This document shows positions 7,048-15,728 of a stretch of DNA of 64,000 nt, piece by piece (position 1 is the stretch's first letter; the number at the start of each line of letters is the position of its first letter). Location: positions 44,449 through 108,448 of the forward strand of contig CANLSH010000011.1 in NCBI GenBank assembly GCA_947493705.1. The letters are read 5' to 3'. Source of the DNA: an uncultured Arachnia sp. (GTDB lineage Bacteria; Actinomycetota; Actinomycetes; Propionibacteriales; Propionibacteriaceae). The position numbers and the translations under genes were made by a program. The notes under the pieces were generated by a model. The model was not told the origin of the DNA. It saw nothing but the letters and a program-made list of their open reading frames with translations, and did no database searches.

Positions 7048-8286
7048 TCAAACGAAGAACATTCCTATGATTGCGCCATTCAGAAGATTGGCGACCGTGG
7101 CTGCGAACAGAGCTTTACCAGCCATCGATTGGATTTCTTTATTACGACCGGGGGCAATTCCGAGCATGATCCCCAAGGTGATTCCTACGGAACCAATGTT
7201 TGCAAACCCTGCCAGAGCAAAAGAGAGGACAGCTACGGACTTGTCAGAGAACTGATCGATGGTGTCTGCAAATGATGTAAATGCAACGAACTCGTTCAGA
7301 ATCACTTTTTCGCCGAGTAGCCCCCCGGCTGACACTGCTTCACTCCATGGGATACCGATGAGGAAAGCCACAGGCGCAAATAGATATCCAAAAATCAGAT
7401 TCAGAGATAGCTCCGAGAAACCGAACCAGCCTCCAACATTGCCCAGGATTATATCTACCAAGGCCACCAAGCCAATGATTGCGATAAGGATCATCGCAGC
7501 ATTGACGGCCAGGGTCACACCATCTTTCGAGCCGTTGATCATCGCATCCATGAAGGTGGATTCTTCACCTTCGGCCGCTGATTTGGCTGGTTTCGCCAGT
7601 TTCCACTCCTCCTTGTTCAAATCAGCAGTTTCAGGCATCATGAGTTTAGCGATCATGAGTCCTGCTGGCGCGGACATGACGGCGGCTGAAAGAAGGTATT
7701 CAACGGGAATTCCTAAAGCCACGAGTCCGAATAGGACTGCACCTGAAACGGAAGCCAGTCCTCCGACCATGATTGCAAAGATCTGCGACTTGGACACATT
7801 CGCAATATATGGCTTTATGGAGATTGCCGACTGGGTCATGCCGAGGAACATGTTTGTGACAGCGTTCGTTGATTCAACTTCACCCGTTTTCATGAACTTG
7901 GAAATGAACCCACCCACGATTCTTACGATGAACTGCATGACGCCCAGATGATAGAGTATGGCAATCAATGATGTAAGGAAAATCATGATCGCCAACACGT
8001 TGATGATGAATATTGAGCCGTTTTCTCTACCGGGCTCGGCAAGTTCACCAAATACAAAAATTAGCCCCTCTTGGCCTGCAGACATTATTGCGCCAACGCC
8101 GTCAGACAAGAACTCGATGAACGCGATTCCGACATTCCATTTGAAGACGACGAATCCAAGAGCTACTTGAAGTAGAAAGCCAACGGCAAACGTCTGCCAG
8201 TTGATAGCCCTTTTGTTGTCGCTGAACGCAAAAACGACTGCTAGTAGGACCACGCATCCTAAAATGCCCCAGATAATCGAAATCAC
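7048..8286 (-). CDS. nupC: Concentrative nucleoside transporter (NupC/CNT family)
   Basis: 412 residues from the preferred GTG at 8286, with about ten membrane helices. Family marks include GGLASVSGAVLFG, SAPAGLMIAKLMMPE, GIPWSEAVSAGGLLGEKVILNEFVAF and ALAGFANIGSVGI. CNT proteins import nucleosides with protons or sodium. The GTG at 8286 has GAGGAGACAAAC before it; an upstream GTG at 8313 adds nine residues and lacks such a site. First gene of the cassette with the nucleoside hydrolase, and just as AT-rich. Promoter at 8364-8392. Confidence 0.93.
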   Translation of the reverse strand: MISIIWGILGCVVLLAVVFAFSDNKRAINWQTFAVGFLLQVALGFVVFKWNVGIAFIEFLSDGVGAIMSAGQEGLIFVFGELAEPGRENGSIFIINVLAIMIFLTSLIAILYHLGVMQFIVRIVGGFISKFMKTGEVESTNAVTNMFLGMTQSAISIKPYIANVSKSQIFAIMVGGLASVSGAVLFGLVALGIPVEYLLSAAVMSAPAGLMIAKLMMPETADLNKEEWKLAKPAKSAAEGEESTFMDAMINGSKDGVTLAVNAAMILIAIIGLVALVDIILGNVGGWFGFSELSLNLIFGYLFAPVAFLIGIPWSEAVSAGGLLGEKVILNEFVAFTSFADTIDQFSDKSVAVLSFALAGFANIGSVGITLGIMLGIAPGRNKEIQSMAGKALFAATVANLLNGAIIGMFFV

Positions 8287-8362
8287 GTTTGTCTCCTCGT
8301 CGAGAACAGGCACGGAATTGTTATTGCTTCATTCTGTGGTTTCTGATTGGCGTAGCAAATGT

Positions 8363-8392
8363 GAGCGTACGCTCGGTCAACCTCGGTGTCAA
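8363..8392 (-). promoter_or_regulatory. Promoter and palindromic operator of the nucleoside cassette
   Basis: On the minus strand TTGACA (8392-8387) is followed after 17 bases by TACGCT (8369-8364), a strong sigma-70 promoter about 80 bases before the transporter start. A perfect 12-bp palindrome GAGCGTACGCTC (8363-8374) lies on the -10, so a repressor bound there would block transcription. Its central TA and 6-bp arms fit many small dimeric repressors; the regulator is not in the window. Confidence 0.65.
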
Positions 8393-8821
8393 GCAGTTTC
8401 GTGCCTGTTGTCTCCCTCGATGCAGAGCACGCTAGATGATTGATTCCTTACCGGTGCTTGGGCGGATGGTGCCGTGGATATGGCGACGGCGTTCAATATC
8501 GCTGTATGGGCAATAACCTGCCTCCGATGGTGTAGTGCTGTGAATCCGGTGCGGGCAAGATGCTTGGGAGATCCATCTGCCCATGTAAGGCGGGTGTCAT
8601 AGCGCATTCTCGCGGGGAAGGGCATCTGTGAGTTGATTGACGCAGCAGTGTTGGTCGAAGTCGATGTAGTCGCGCCAAGGGTCATGAGTCGCCGCGTGCG
8701 CTTCCCAACAGGGCCGGTCCGATGTGGTAGGTCGCGGCCTGCGAACCAGCCCTACAAGGGGCAGAGCAGTTGGCTGAACGACCCCATATGCTAGGAACTG
8801 CTGGCTGTTCCCAGCCGCGCA
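8393..8821. other. Gene-free stretch upstream of the nucleoside cassette
   Basis: Short overlapping open frames occur on both strands, but none has a start site, coding bias or recognisable motif. It may be decayed DNA left at the edge of the acquired cassette. No terminal inverted repeats or transposase remains could be identified. Confidence 0.5.
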
Positions 8822-10846
8822 TCAGCGGTTGGAGAAGGCATGCGAGGTGATCTGGGTCAGGGAGTCCGTTTCGTACACGTCGATTCCGGCGGGAGCGACC
8901 ACGTACAGGTCGGCGTCGATGGTCAACGCCCTGGCGGTTGTGGCTTGGTTCGGGGTCGACTGCTGTACGGGGAGTTCGCCGAGCAGAGTGAAGCCCGTTG
9001 TCTCGTCGTAGCGGTAGAGCAGGTAGTCAGTGTTGACCTTCCCCACCGCGTCGTGGGTCCCGACGGCGAACCCGATGAGGCTTTGGTCAAGATCGATGAA
9101 GACGGCCTTGTGGTTGCGCAGCGCCTCGGCGTCGTGGAACGGCACTTTGATCGTCGTGGCTTCCGTGACGTCGAACGGGTCGGAGGTGTCGTACATGCTG
9201 AGCTTCATCCCGAGGACTTGGCCCTGCTCGGTGGCGTCCACGCCGAGTCCCAGCAAACGTCCCTCCGTCCAGGGATGGAGGTAGGTGCTGAAACCGGGGA
9301 TCTTCAGCTCGCTCATCACCTTGGGTTCGGTTGGGGTGCTGAGGTCCAGCGCGAAGAGCGGGTCGATCTGGCGGTAGCTGACGACGTAGGCGCGCGGGCC
9401 CTGGAAGCGAACCGACTGGATCTGCTCGTTGACGGCCAGCTGTGGGAGTGACGCGACGACGCCCAGTGCATCATCGAGTACCAACAGAGTGGGGTACGTC
9501 GCCCAGCCTCCGGAAGCAGTGGTGCCGTCCATGGTGACCGCGACTCTGAGATGCCCGTCGAAGTGGTCTAGGGCGAACTGGTTCAGCGGCATGCCCGGGA
9601 TGCTGGCACTTGCCGCGACGCTGACCTCGCCATCGGCGAGCTGGATCCGGACCAGGTCGGTCTTTTGGGCGACTTCGAGCAGTCCGGTGTCCTGGTCGAG
9701 GGTGAATTCGGAGACGGCAGTGGGCTGGTAGGTGGTGGAGGCAAGGAAGAGGCTGTCGTCGCTCATGTAGGTGACGTCCGCGCGTCCCATCACCGACGCC
9801 GTGTCGATGCGCTGCCCACTGGAGAGGTCGATGCTGCTGACCACTTGGAACATCGGTCCGGTCGGACCCGCCGGGATTGTCAGGTCGGCGGCGGCCACTG
9901 GCGTGACCTCCTGCGCGTCGGCGACGGACGGGACGAACGTAATCGGATCGTCCGGGTCGACGGCTTCACGATCGGCGACGGCGTAGTCCGTGACCACGTA
10001 CAGCAGATCGCCTGCCAGGCGCGAGGTCGCGTAGGCGCCGCTTTGGCCGAGACCGGTCACGAAACGTGGTGACGAGGGTTCGGTCACGTCATAGAGCAGC
10101 GCTCTGGTCTGGGATGCGTCGTAGGGCACATACGTCATGGGTTGACTCGAGGGCAGCTCAGACAGGCGGGGCGTGTACTCGGTGACCAGCGCCACGAGCA
10201 AATTGTCGTGGAGCATCAGGTCGATCACCGGGCCCTGGACGGTGCCCGCCGTCGGACCGGTCTCCTCGGCCGTCGTGTCGATCCGGGCCACCTCGGTGAT
10301 GTCGGCGCCGTCGGCCGACACGAGGACCACGTCGTCGCCCGATACAGTGAAAATGGTGCGGCCGTCGCTCTTGACGATGTCGCCCTCGTCAATGCCGGCG
10401 ACCTGGGTGTTAGTGCTCCAGGTCCCTCCGTCTTCGGTCGCAGCAGACTCGGACGCCTGGAGGCTTTGGGGCTGGGCTCCGTCGGCGACGGCGAAGTCGC
10501 CCTCGAGTGCATACTCTCCTCGCGGGACGGACGCGAACGCCTTCTGCACTGCGGTGTAGGCCTGGGCGTAGTCATCGGGATCAATGGCATCACGGGAGGC
10601 AGGGGACAGCGGAACGGGGGGATCCGTGAGGTCCCGATCGGTCGGTATCAGCGTCGGTAGGACCGCCAGCCCCACTATCGCCACGACCGCGGCCGCGGCC
10701 GCGGTGACCCACGCCAACCGGCGGCCGGGCCGGGCCGCGCGCGGTGGCTCTGCGGGCTCGGCGTCGAGTGCCTCAAACAGGCGTGCCCTGACCTGTGGGT
10801 CGGGTCGCAGCTGGTCTCCGATTTCAGAGAAGATGTCGTCATTCAT
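8822..10846 (-). CDS. Membrane-anchored C-terminal beta-propeller protein, putative anti-sigma partner
   Basis: 674 residues. Residues 1-44 are cytoplasmic and charged (FSEIGDQLRPDPQVRARLFEAL). One membrane helix follows (about 45-67), then a large extracellular part. The extracellular part matches the family of secreted C-terminal beta-propellers distantly related to WD-40 (COG4880-like): NTQVAGIDEGDIVKSDG and ALLYDVTEPSSPRFV are typical. The gene start overlaps the 3' end of an ECF sigma gene by 8 bases. The short cytoplasmic tail in that position suggests a sigma-binding anti-sigma segment, with the propeller as sensor. That function is inference. Confidence 0.85.
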   Translation of the reverse strand: MNDDIFSEIGDQLRPDPQVRARLFEALDAEPAEPPRAARPGRRLAWVTAAAAAVVAIVGLAVLPTLIPTDRDLTDPPVPLSPASRDAIDPDDYAQAYTAVQKAFASVPRGEYALEGDFAVADGAQPQSLQASESAATEDGGTWSTNTQVAGIDEGDIVKSDGRTIFTVSGDDVVLVSADGADITEVARIDTTAEETGPTAGTVQGPVIDLMLHDNLLVALVTEYTPRLSELPSSQPMTYVPYDASQTRALLYDVTEPSSPRFVTGLGQSGAYATSRLAGDLLYVVTDYAVADREAVDPDDPITFVPSVADAQEVTPVAAADLTIPAGPTGPMFQVVSSIDLSSGQRIDTASVMGRADVTYMSDDSLFLASTTYQPTAVSEFTLDQDTGLLEVAQKTDLVRIQLADGEVSVAASASIPGMPLNQFALDHFDGHLRVAVTMDGTTASGGWATYPTLLVLDDALGVVASLPQLAVNEQIQSVRFQGPRAYVVSYRQIDPLFALDLSTPTEPKVMSELKIPGFSTYLHPWTEGRLLGLGVDATEQGQVLGMKLSMYDTSDPFDVTEATTIKVPFHDAEALRNHKAVFIDLDQSLIGFAVGTHDAVGKVNTDYLLYRYDETTGFTLLGELPVQQSTPNQATTARALTIDADLYVVAPAGIDVYETDSLTQITSHAFSNR

Positions 10847-11384
10847 CCCACAGCCCTCCCAGGAGCTTGTCTCGCATCTGGGCGCGGCCTCGGGAGAGGC
10901 GCACCCTTACGGTTCCGGGCTCCACGCCGAGTAGATCCGCGATCCGCGCGACGGGGAGATCCTCGAAATAGAACAGGTACAGAACGCTGCGCTGGCTCTC
11001 AGGCAGCGAGCGCAACGTACGGAAGAGCACGTTCTGTTCATCGGTGGCCAGCGTGAAGTCGTCGACGGCCTTGGCGGTGCCGGTGTCGACGTGGTTCGAG
11101 GAAAGGGGCACGACCCTTGTCCGCCACGAACTGAGCCGAACCCGCTTCGCGCAGTGCAGAGCGGTGGTGATCAGCCACGCCTTTCGGTGCTCCTCGTCGT
11201 TGACCGACGGGCGGCGGCGGTGGTAGGTGAGGAACACCTCTTGGTACACGTCGTCGGCGTCGCCGCGGCAGTCCGTGTGGGTCACCGCGATGCCGTAGAC
11301 CATGGACTCGTACCGCTCCACCACCGCATGCGTGTCGCCGGGCAGGGGGAGGGTCGACGGCTCGTCGCTCGCTTCAGCGTCCAC
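10839..11384 (-). CDS. ECF-type RNA polymerase sigma factor
   Basis: 181 residues. Region 2 shows YESMVYGIAVTHTDCRGDADDVYQEVFLTYHRR, region 4 shows LPESQRSVLYLFYFEDLPVARIADLLGVEPGTVRVRLSRGRAQMRDKL with a helix-turn-helix. It directs RNA polymerase to a small regulon, probably including its own operon. The downstream gene encoding a membrane beta-propeller overlaps its last codons, so the two are co-translated. The long gap of about 280 bases upstream leaves room for its promoter. Confidence 0.93.
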   Translation of the reverse strand: MDAEASDEPSTLPLPGDTHAVVERYESMVYGIAVTHTDCRGDADDVYQEVFLTYHRRRPSVNDEEHRKAWLITTALHCAKRVRLSSWRTRVVPLSSNHVDTGTAKAVDDFTLATDEQNVLFRTLRSLPESQRSVLYLFYFEDLPVARIADLLGVEPGTVRVRLSRGRAQMRDKLLGGLWDE

Positions 11385-11661
11385 CGTTCCCTCTTTCCTC
11401 GTGTGCCAGCGGCACCAGGGGCGCCCCTACCAATAACTGCGCCGAGGTGCCGGAAAGGTTACCGCCGGGTTCTGCTGGCGGTCGGGTCTACTTTGAAGGC
11501 GTAGCCCAAGTGATGACCGCGAAAACGGTCTCGGCGAGAGGACCGATGATCGCGAGCTTGGGGCAGCAGGGCCACGCGAGAGACGAGAGCATCCTTGACC
11601 GAACTGTGTGGCTCCCCGGATGCCGTTGATGATCCGCCAGCGGCGGCCGCCGGGTCAGGCG

Positions 11662-13026
11662 TCATATCTGCCTCCGACGTCGCCCACTCACGACGTTGGC
11701 GATGACCAGAGCAGCAGCTCCACAGAGAATGGCAAGACCGATGCGAATCGTGGTGGGCCAACGTCCTCGATCGATGTTCCCGGGCTCCCGGATTTGTATG
11801 TCTGGAAGCAACCCGGTCGCTACTTGGAAGCCGCCCACCCCGTAGCTGTCGACGTCCCGGATGGTGGTGAGCCGACGCGACGAACTTCCGTCGAGGGACA
11901 CCGCAGTCACCCAAAACACTCTGCCCGAATCGTCTGCCTCGTCGGGGCCCTCGACGTCATCCATGACGAGCAACTCATTGGCACTCATCCAACCCAGTAC
12001 GTCCTCGGCGCCGACGAGTCCCGCGGTGAGCGGCGCCGGCACTGTGTCTCCGCGGCCCGTGGCGTCGATGAAGAAGAGCGCTTCCGCCTCATCAAGACAT
12101 TTCAGCCATTCGGCTTCATCCCATTCGCCGTTCAACTGGTCACACCCCCACGACTGGACGCCTGTCGCCAGCAGTGCGCCGTCGAGGGACCACGCGTTGG
12201 GACCGCTGAGGTACTGATCGGCTGGAAGGGCAATTTCTCGGAGAAGCTCATCACCCGGACCGAGGATGTCGATCTTGCCGCCCCCCATTTGGGGCGTCCC
12301 ATCCAGGTTCTCCCGCGAGAAGTCATCGGGAGGGATGCGGTGGATCGCCAATTCAGTTCCGTCGGGGGAAAAAGCGACTTCCCGGGCATCATCGACACCT
12401 TGAATGAGTCGGGACTGTCCGGTGGCCAAGTCGAGAACGCCGATGCTGCCCGTGATCGCGTATCCCGAGTAGGGATAAACCTCCTCGGGCGTGCTGAGGA
12501 AGGCCACCCGGCGTGAGTCCGGCGACCATGCGAGGGGAAGAATACTGACCCCACCGGCCACTTGAATGACCTCGACGTCCCCGGTGTTGAGGTCAACGAG
12601 AGCCAGGTCCGGTGGGCTGGCGTTGTAGTCACCGACGGCGACAAGGGTTCCGTCGGGCGACAACCGCGTGGGACCCGGGTCACCCCGGGTCTCCGCTCCG
12701 CCCCGGGCCTCGGAGGCACCGACGCGCCGGTACACATCACCGTCAGCGCCCATCACCACAGCCTGCGGGAAATCCATGAACTCAACACCGAACCCATGCT
12801 GGAAGAGCGCCACCGCACGCCCCGGTGGCGAGGAAGCCACGTCACCGGTGAGATACGAGTAGCTGGCAAGTCGAGACGGCAGGCTTGCTGCCCACCCCGG
12901 CTCCGTCGTTGCCCGAGTTTGCCAGTTGAATGGGAACAAAGCCACGATCAGAGCGACGACCAGCACTGCTCCGCCCACGGCGTGCGGCCGCCACCGTTTA
13001 CCGCTCGATAGGGCCTCGTCCTTCAT
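11662..13026 (-). CDS. Membrane protein with extracellular WD40/TolB-like propeller
   Basis: 454 residues. A helix near residues 16-31 (VGGAVLVVALIVALFPF) leads into an outside domain with repeated propeller blades (LSPDGTLVAVGD, WSPDSRRVAFLS, FSPDGTELAIHR, WSLDGALLATG). A second hydrophobic helix (IGLAILCGAAALVIANVV) comes just before the basic C-terminus GRRRRQI. So the propeller is held outside by a helix at each end. No enzyme motif is seen; ligand or protein binding is likely. Same strand as, and upstream of, the ECF sigma operon, but about 280 bases away. Divergent from the acetyltransferase at 13163. Confidence 0.75.
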   Translation of the reverse strand: MKDEALSSGKRWRPHAVGGAVLVVALIVALFPFNWQTRATTEPGWAASLPSRLASYSYLTGDVASSPPGRAVALFQHGFGVEFMDFPQAVVMGADGDVYRRVGASEARGGAETRGDPGPTRLSPDGTLVAVGDYNASPPDLALVDLNTGDVEVIQVAGGVSILPLAWSPDSRRVAFLSTPEEVYPYSGYAITGSIGVLDLATGQSRLIQGVDDAREVAFSPDGTELAIHRIPPDDFSRENLDGTPQMGGGKIDILGPGDELLREIALPADQYLSGPNAWSLDGALLATGVQSWGCDQLNGEWDEAEWLKCLDEAEALFFIDATGRGDTVPAPLTAGLVGAEDVLGWMSANELLVMDDVEGPDEADDSGRVFWVTAVSLDGSSSRRLTTIRDVDSYGVGGFQVATGLLPDIQIREPGNIDRGRWPTTIRIGLAILCGAAALVIANVVSGRRRRQI

Positions 13027-13162
13027 GCTGCAAAGTGTGCCCCAATGCCGTGGAGACAGCCGTCGCTACGGCGAAGTGGCAATCCGATCGGGTTCCCCAT
13101 CGTTCGCTGCGCTCGCTTTCCGGGCGGGTCTCGAATTGGGAGTCACGGTTACAATCCAGCAG

Positions 13163-13984
13163 ATGGAGTGGGACGACGAGGTCTTGTGCCTGACGCTGCT
13201 GCGAAGTGTGTCCCGGCGAATGATGGGGTCATGGCAACGTCCTCCCGGTAGCTCGCAGACTATTGACACCGTGTTTCACACCGTTCGGATCGAAGACGAC
13301 GTGATGGTGATCGCACCAAGGCGCCGCATCGATAACACCCGCAAAAGTTTGTGGTTGCACGAGATTCTGGAGATAGCACGAGCCCACAACTGCTCCACCA
13401 TCAAGTGCATCACCAGCGACCGCCTGACACCCACACATCACCACGAGGCGCTCCTCGAGCACGGGTTCACCCAACGGAGTGAGGGCGTTGTGCTCGGAGC
13501 TGCGGTGGAGGCGCTCGACATCCGTACTCCAGAGCTGTTGGTTGACACCGCCGTCACGGGCAGGTCGCTTGCGGCTGCTTCGCGTCTCAATTCTGCGCTA
13601 TGGGGATGGCCAGCACTGGACACGGCGCTGGTCACCGAGTTGCTCGGGGGATTGGCCGAGATCCCAGAGCGTCAGCGGGACAAGCACGACGTGGTGGTGT
13701 GGATCGACGGCCAGCCGGCTGGTATCGGTAATCTCGCTGTCGACGGCGACGTCGCCACACTCGGGGAGGGCGCCACACTGCCCGAATGCCGGAGACGTGG
13801 CGCCTACACCGCCTTGGTGGATGCTCGCCTCGGAATCGCGCGCGATGTCGGTTGCCGAACCGTGGTGGCACACACCGAGAACCCGTGGGCCGAAGAAGTC
13901 CTGCGTTCGCGTGGCCTTGAGGTCGTGGACCGCACCAAGCTCTACACACTGAGTGAGCCCCTCCGGGAGACCACCGACGGATGA
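13163..13984 (+). CDS. GNAT-family N-acetyltransferase
   Basis: 273 residues. The C-terminal half holds the acetyl-CoA binding segment ATLPECRRRGAYTALVDARL and a typical last strand GLEVVDRTKLYTL; the N-terminal half looks like a degenerate second GNAT fold (RRIDNTRKSLWLHEILEIARAH). The ATG at 13163 is chosen because TACAAT at 13150-13155 is a good -10 giving a leaderless message. Earlier in-frame starts would overlap the 5' end of the divergent propeller gene. Substrate unknown. Confidence 0.8.
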   Translation: MEWDDEVLCLTLLRSVSRRMMGSWQRPPGSSQTIDTVFHTVRIEDDVMVIAPRRRIDNTRKSLWLHEILEIARAHNCSTIKCITSDRLTPTHHHEALLEHGFTQRSEGVVLGAAVEALDIRTPELLVDTAVTGRSLAAASRLNSALWGWPALDTALVTELLGGLAEIPERQRDKHDVVVWIDGQPAGIGNLAVDGDVATLGEGATLPECRRRGAYTALVDARLGIARDVGCRTVVAHTENPWAEEVLRSRGLEVVDRTKLYTLSEPLRETTDG

Positions 13985-14059
13985 ACGCCGCTGAAACCGC
14001 AAGAGCTTCGTTGAAGCTCGGGTGTGATGCGGCAGCGTCGAGCATGGGAAAGTGACTTC

Positions 14060-15155
14060 ATGAAGGCTGACAACATGGTCGACCCCTCGGAACTGGCCTC
14101 CGCGGCGAGCGCTCACGAGCAGTTTCAGGCGGATGGCATCTATCTCAACACTGCTTCCCTCGGGTTGCCGCCCCGAAGCAGTCTCGAGACGTTGCGCGCG
14201 GTCCTGGACGGAATGCGGGAGGGCCGCTCCACCGGACTATGACGCTCCGCTCAATGCGTCCCGGGTCGCTTACGCAGGACTGGTCGGGGTCGACGTCAAC
14301 CAGGTTGCTGTGGGGAGCCAGGTCAGTGTGTTTGCGGGTCTGGTGGCGGCCAGTCTGCCTGATGGCAGCGAGGTCCTGACGGTTCGGGACGAGTTCACCA
14401 GCATCGTGTTCCCGTTTCTGGCGCAGGCCGGACGCGGCGTGAGCGTGCGGGAAGTTCCTTTGGAGCATCTGGCCGAAGCGGTCACCTCCAAGACCAAGTT
14501 GGTGGCGGTATCGGCTGTTCAGTCGGCCAACGGTCGGGTGGCCGATCTTGATTCACTCGAGGAGGCGTGCGCGGCGACTGGGACCGGGGTTTTGCTGGAC
14601 ACCACCCAAGCAGTGGGATGGCTTCCGATCGACGCCAGCCGCTTCGCCTCCACCACCGGCGGCGGATACAAGTGGTTGCTGGCGCCACGCGGCACCGCCA
14701 CCTTCACCATCCAACCCGGCCTCGAAGACACACTGATTCCGCACACCGCTGGCTGGTACGCCGGCGATGACCCGTGGACCAGCATCTACGGTGGTCCCCT
14801 TCGTCTGGCCGCCTCCGCTCGTCGTTTCGACATCTCGCCTGCCTGGCACTCGTGGGTTGGCCAAGCGCCCGCATTGGAGCTGCTCACCAGCATCGGAGCG
14901 ACCGCCCTGCACGAGCATGCCCTCGGTCTGGCCAACCGATTCCGGGAAGCCGTCGGGTTGCAGCACGGCGGCAGTGCCATCGTGAGCCTCGAAGTCGGGC
15001 CCGGGGCGGGGGAGCGTCTTCTTCAGGCCCGGATCGCTGCGAGTCACCGTGTTGGACGGTTGCGGCTGAGTTTCCACATCAACAACACCGTCGACGACGC
15101 GGACCGTGCGGCCGAAGTACTGCGCAGCCACGTCGTCCGGCGGAAGACGGATTGA
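14060..15155 (+). pseudogene. Class V aminotransferase with a frameshift
   Basis: The first frame gives MKADNMVDPSEL...GIYLNTASLGLPP and stops at 14242. The +1 frame continues as PDYDAPLNASRVAYAGLVGV and the rest of a PLP enzyme of the class V/cysteine desulfurase-like group, including the PLP lysine region TTGGGYKWLLAPRGTA. Removing one base near 14231 (the A in CTCCACCGG) joins both halves into one normal-length protein of about 365 residues. It is a recent frameshift or a sequencing error; the rest looks intact. The reaction cannot be named from sequence. Confidence 0.8.
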
Positions 15156-15308
15156 CGTCTGCGTGCACGGCTTCGTCGATCCCACTCACGCTTGCAAGCG
15201 CCGTCCCTGGTGGTCCTCCGGGCGCTGCATTCTTCGCCGGCACGGTGCTTTTCGAGCATCCAATGCGCCGGGCTGAGTCGCTTTGGGCCCCGACGACTGT
15301 GCTGAATG

Positions 15309-15683
15309 CTATCCCTGGGGTCGGAAACGCTCCCATGCTGATTGGCGGGTGATTCCCAAGGCCTGACCGATCCTGGCCCAACTGATGCCTCGGGCCTGTG
15401 CCTCGTGGACCCAAACGTGGAGGTGGTCTTCCACTTGGTCGCGCGCCGCCGCAACCTCTGGTAGACGAGCCAACAATTGCGTGTCGTCAAGTCTGTCCCA
15501 GGATGTGGTGGGGGCAGTGGCCAAGTCGAATTCCTCAGCCCCTTGGGTCTCGTGGAGCCGAACCGCGCTGTGAGAGCACTCTCGGCAGATCGTGGCCAAT
15601 GGGCTTGCCACCAGCCATCCGACGGCTTCACGGGGGCGTAAACAGAAGCTGCACAACAGGTCTGAGCCGCGAGATGTATTCAT
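15309..15683 (-). CDS. ClpX-type zinc-finger protein with C-terminal helix-turn-helix
   Basis: 124 residues. The N-terminal C4 zinc finger (Cys 11, 14, 33, 36; CSFCLRPREAVGWLV, ICREC) resembles that of ClpX, but there is no AAA+ part. The C-terminal end ARGISWARIGQALGITRQSAWERF reads as a helix-turn-helix. It lies divergent from an MFS exporter gene, with two palindromes in the 45-base gap. A local transcriptional regulator is the simplest reading, by inference. Confidence 0.72.
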   Translation of the reverse strand: MNTSRGSDLLCSFCLRPREAVGWLVASPLATICRECSHSAVRLHETQGAEEFDLATAPTTSWDRLDDTQLLARLPEVAAARDQVEDHLHVWVHEAQARGISWARIGQALGITRQSAWERFRPQG

Positions 15684-15692
15684 GGGACGATC

Positions 15693-15728
15693 TTGCCTTG
15701 CAAGGCCATGCCTGACAAAGTGTCAGGT
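15693..15728 (+). promoter_or_regulatory. Promoter with two palindromes before the MFS gene
   Basis: TTGCCT (15693-15698), 17 bases, then CAAAGT (15716-15721), 7 bases before the ATG at 15729. GCCTTGCAAGGC (15695-15706) is a perfect 12-bp palindrome over the -35. CCTGACA-AAG-TGTCAGG (15711-15727) is a 7+3+7 palindrome over the -10 and up to the start codon. The divergent zinc-finger/HTH protein is a candidate binder. Confidence 0.6.

Noticed and set aside
8389..8685. Transposase remnant beside the nucleoside cassette
   Set aside because: All frames on both strands were read; no DDE or HTH transposase motif and no terminal inverted repeats were found.
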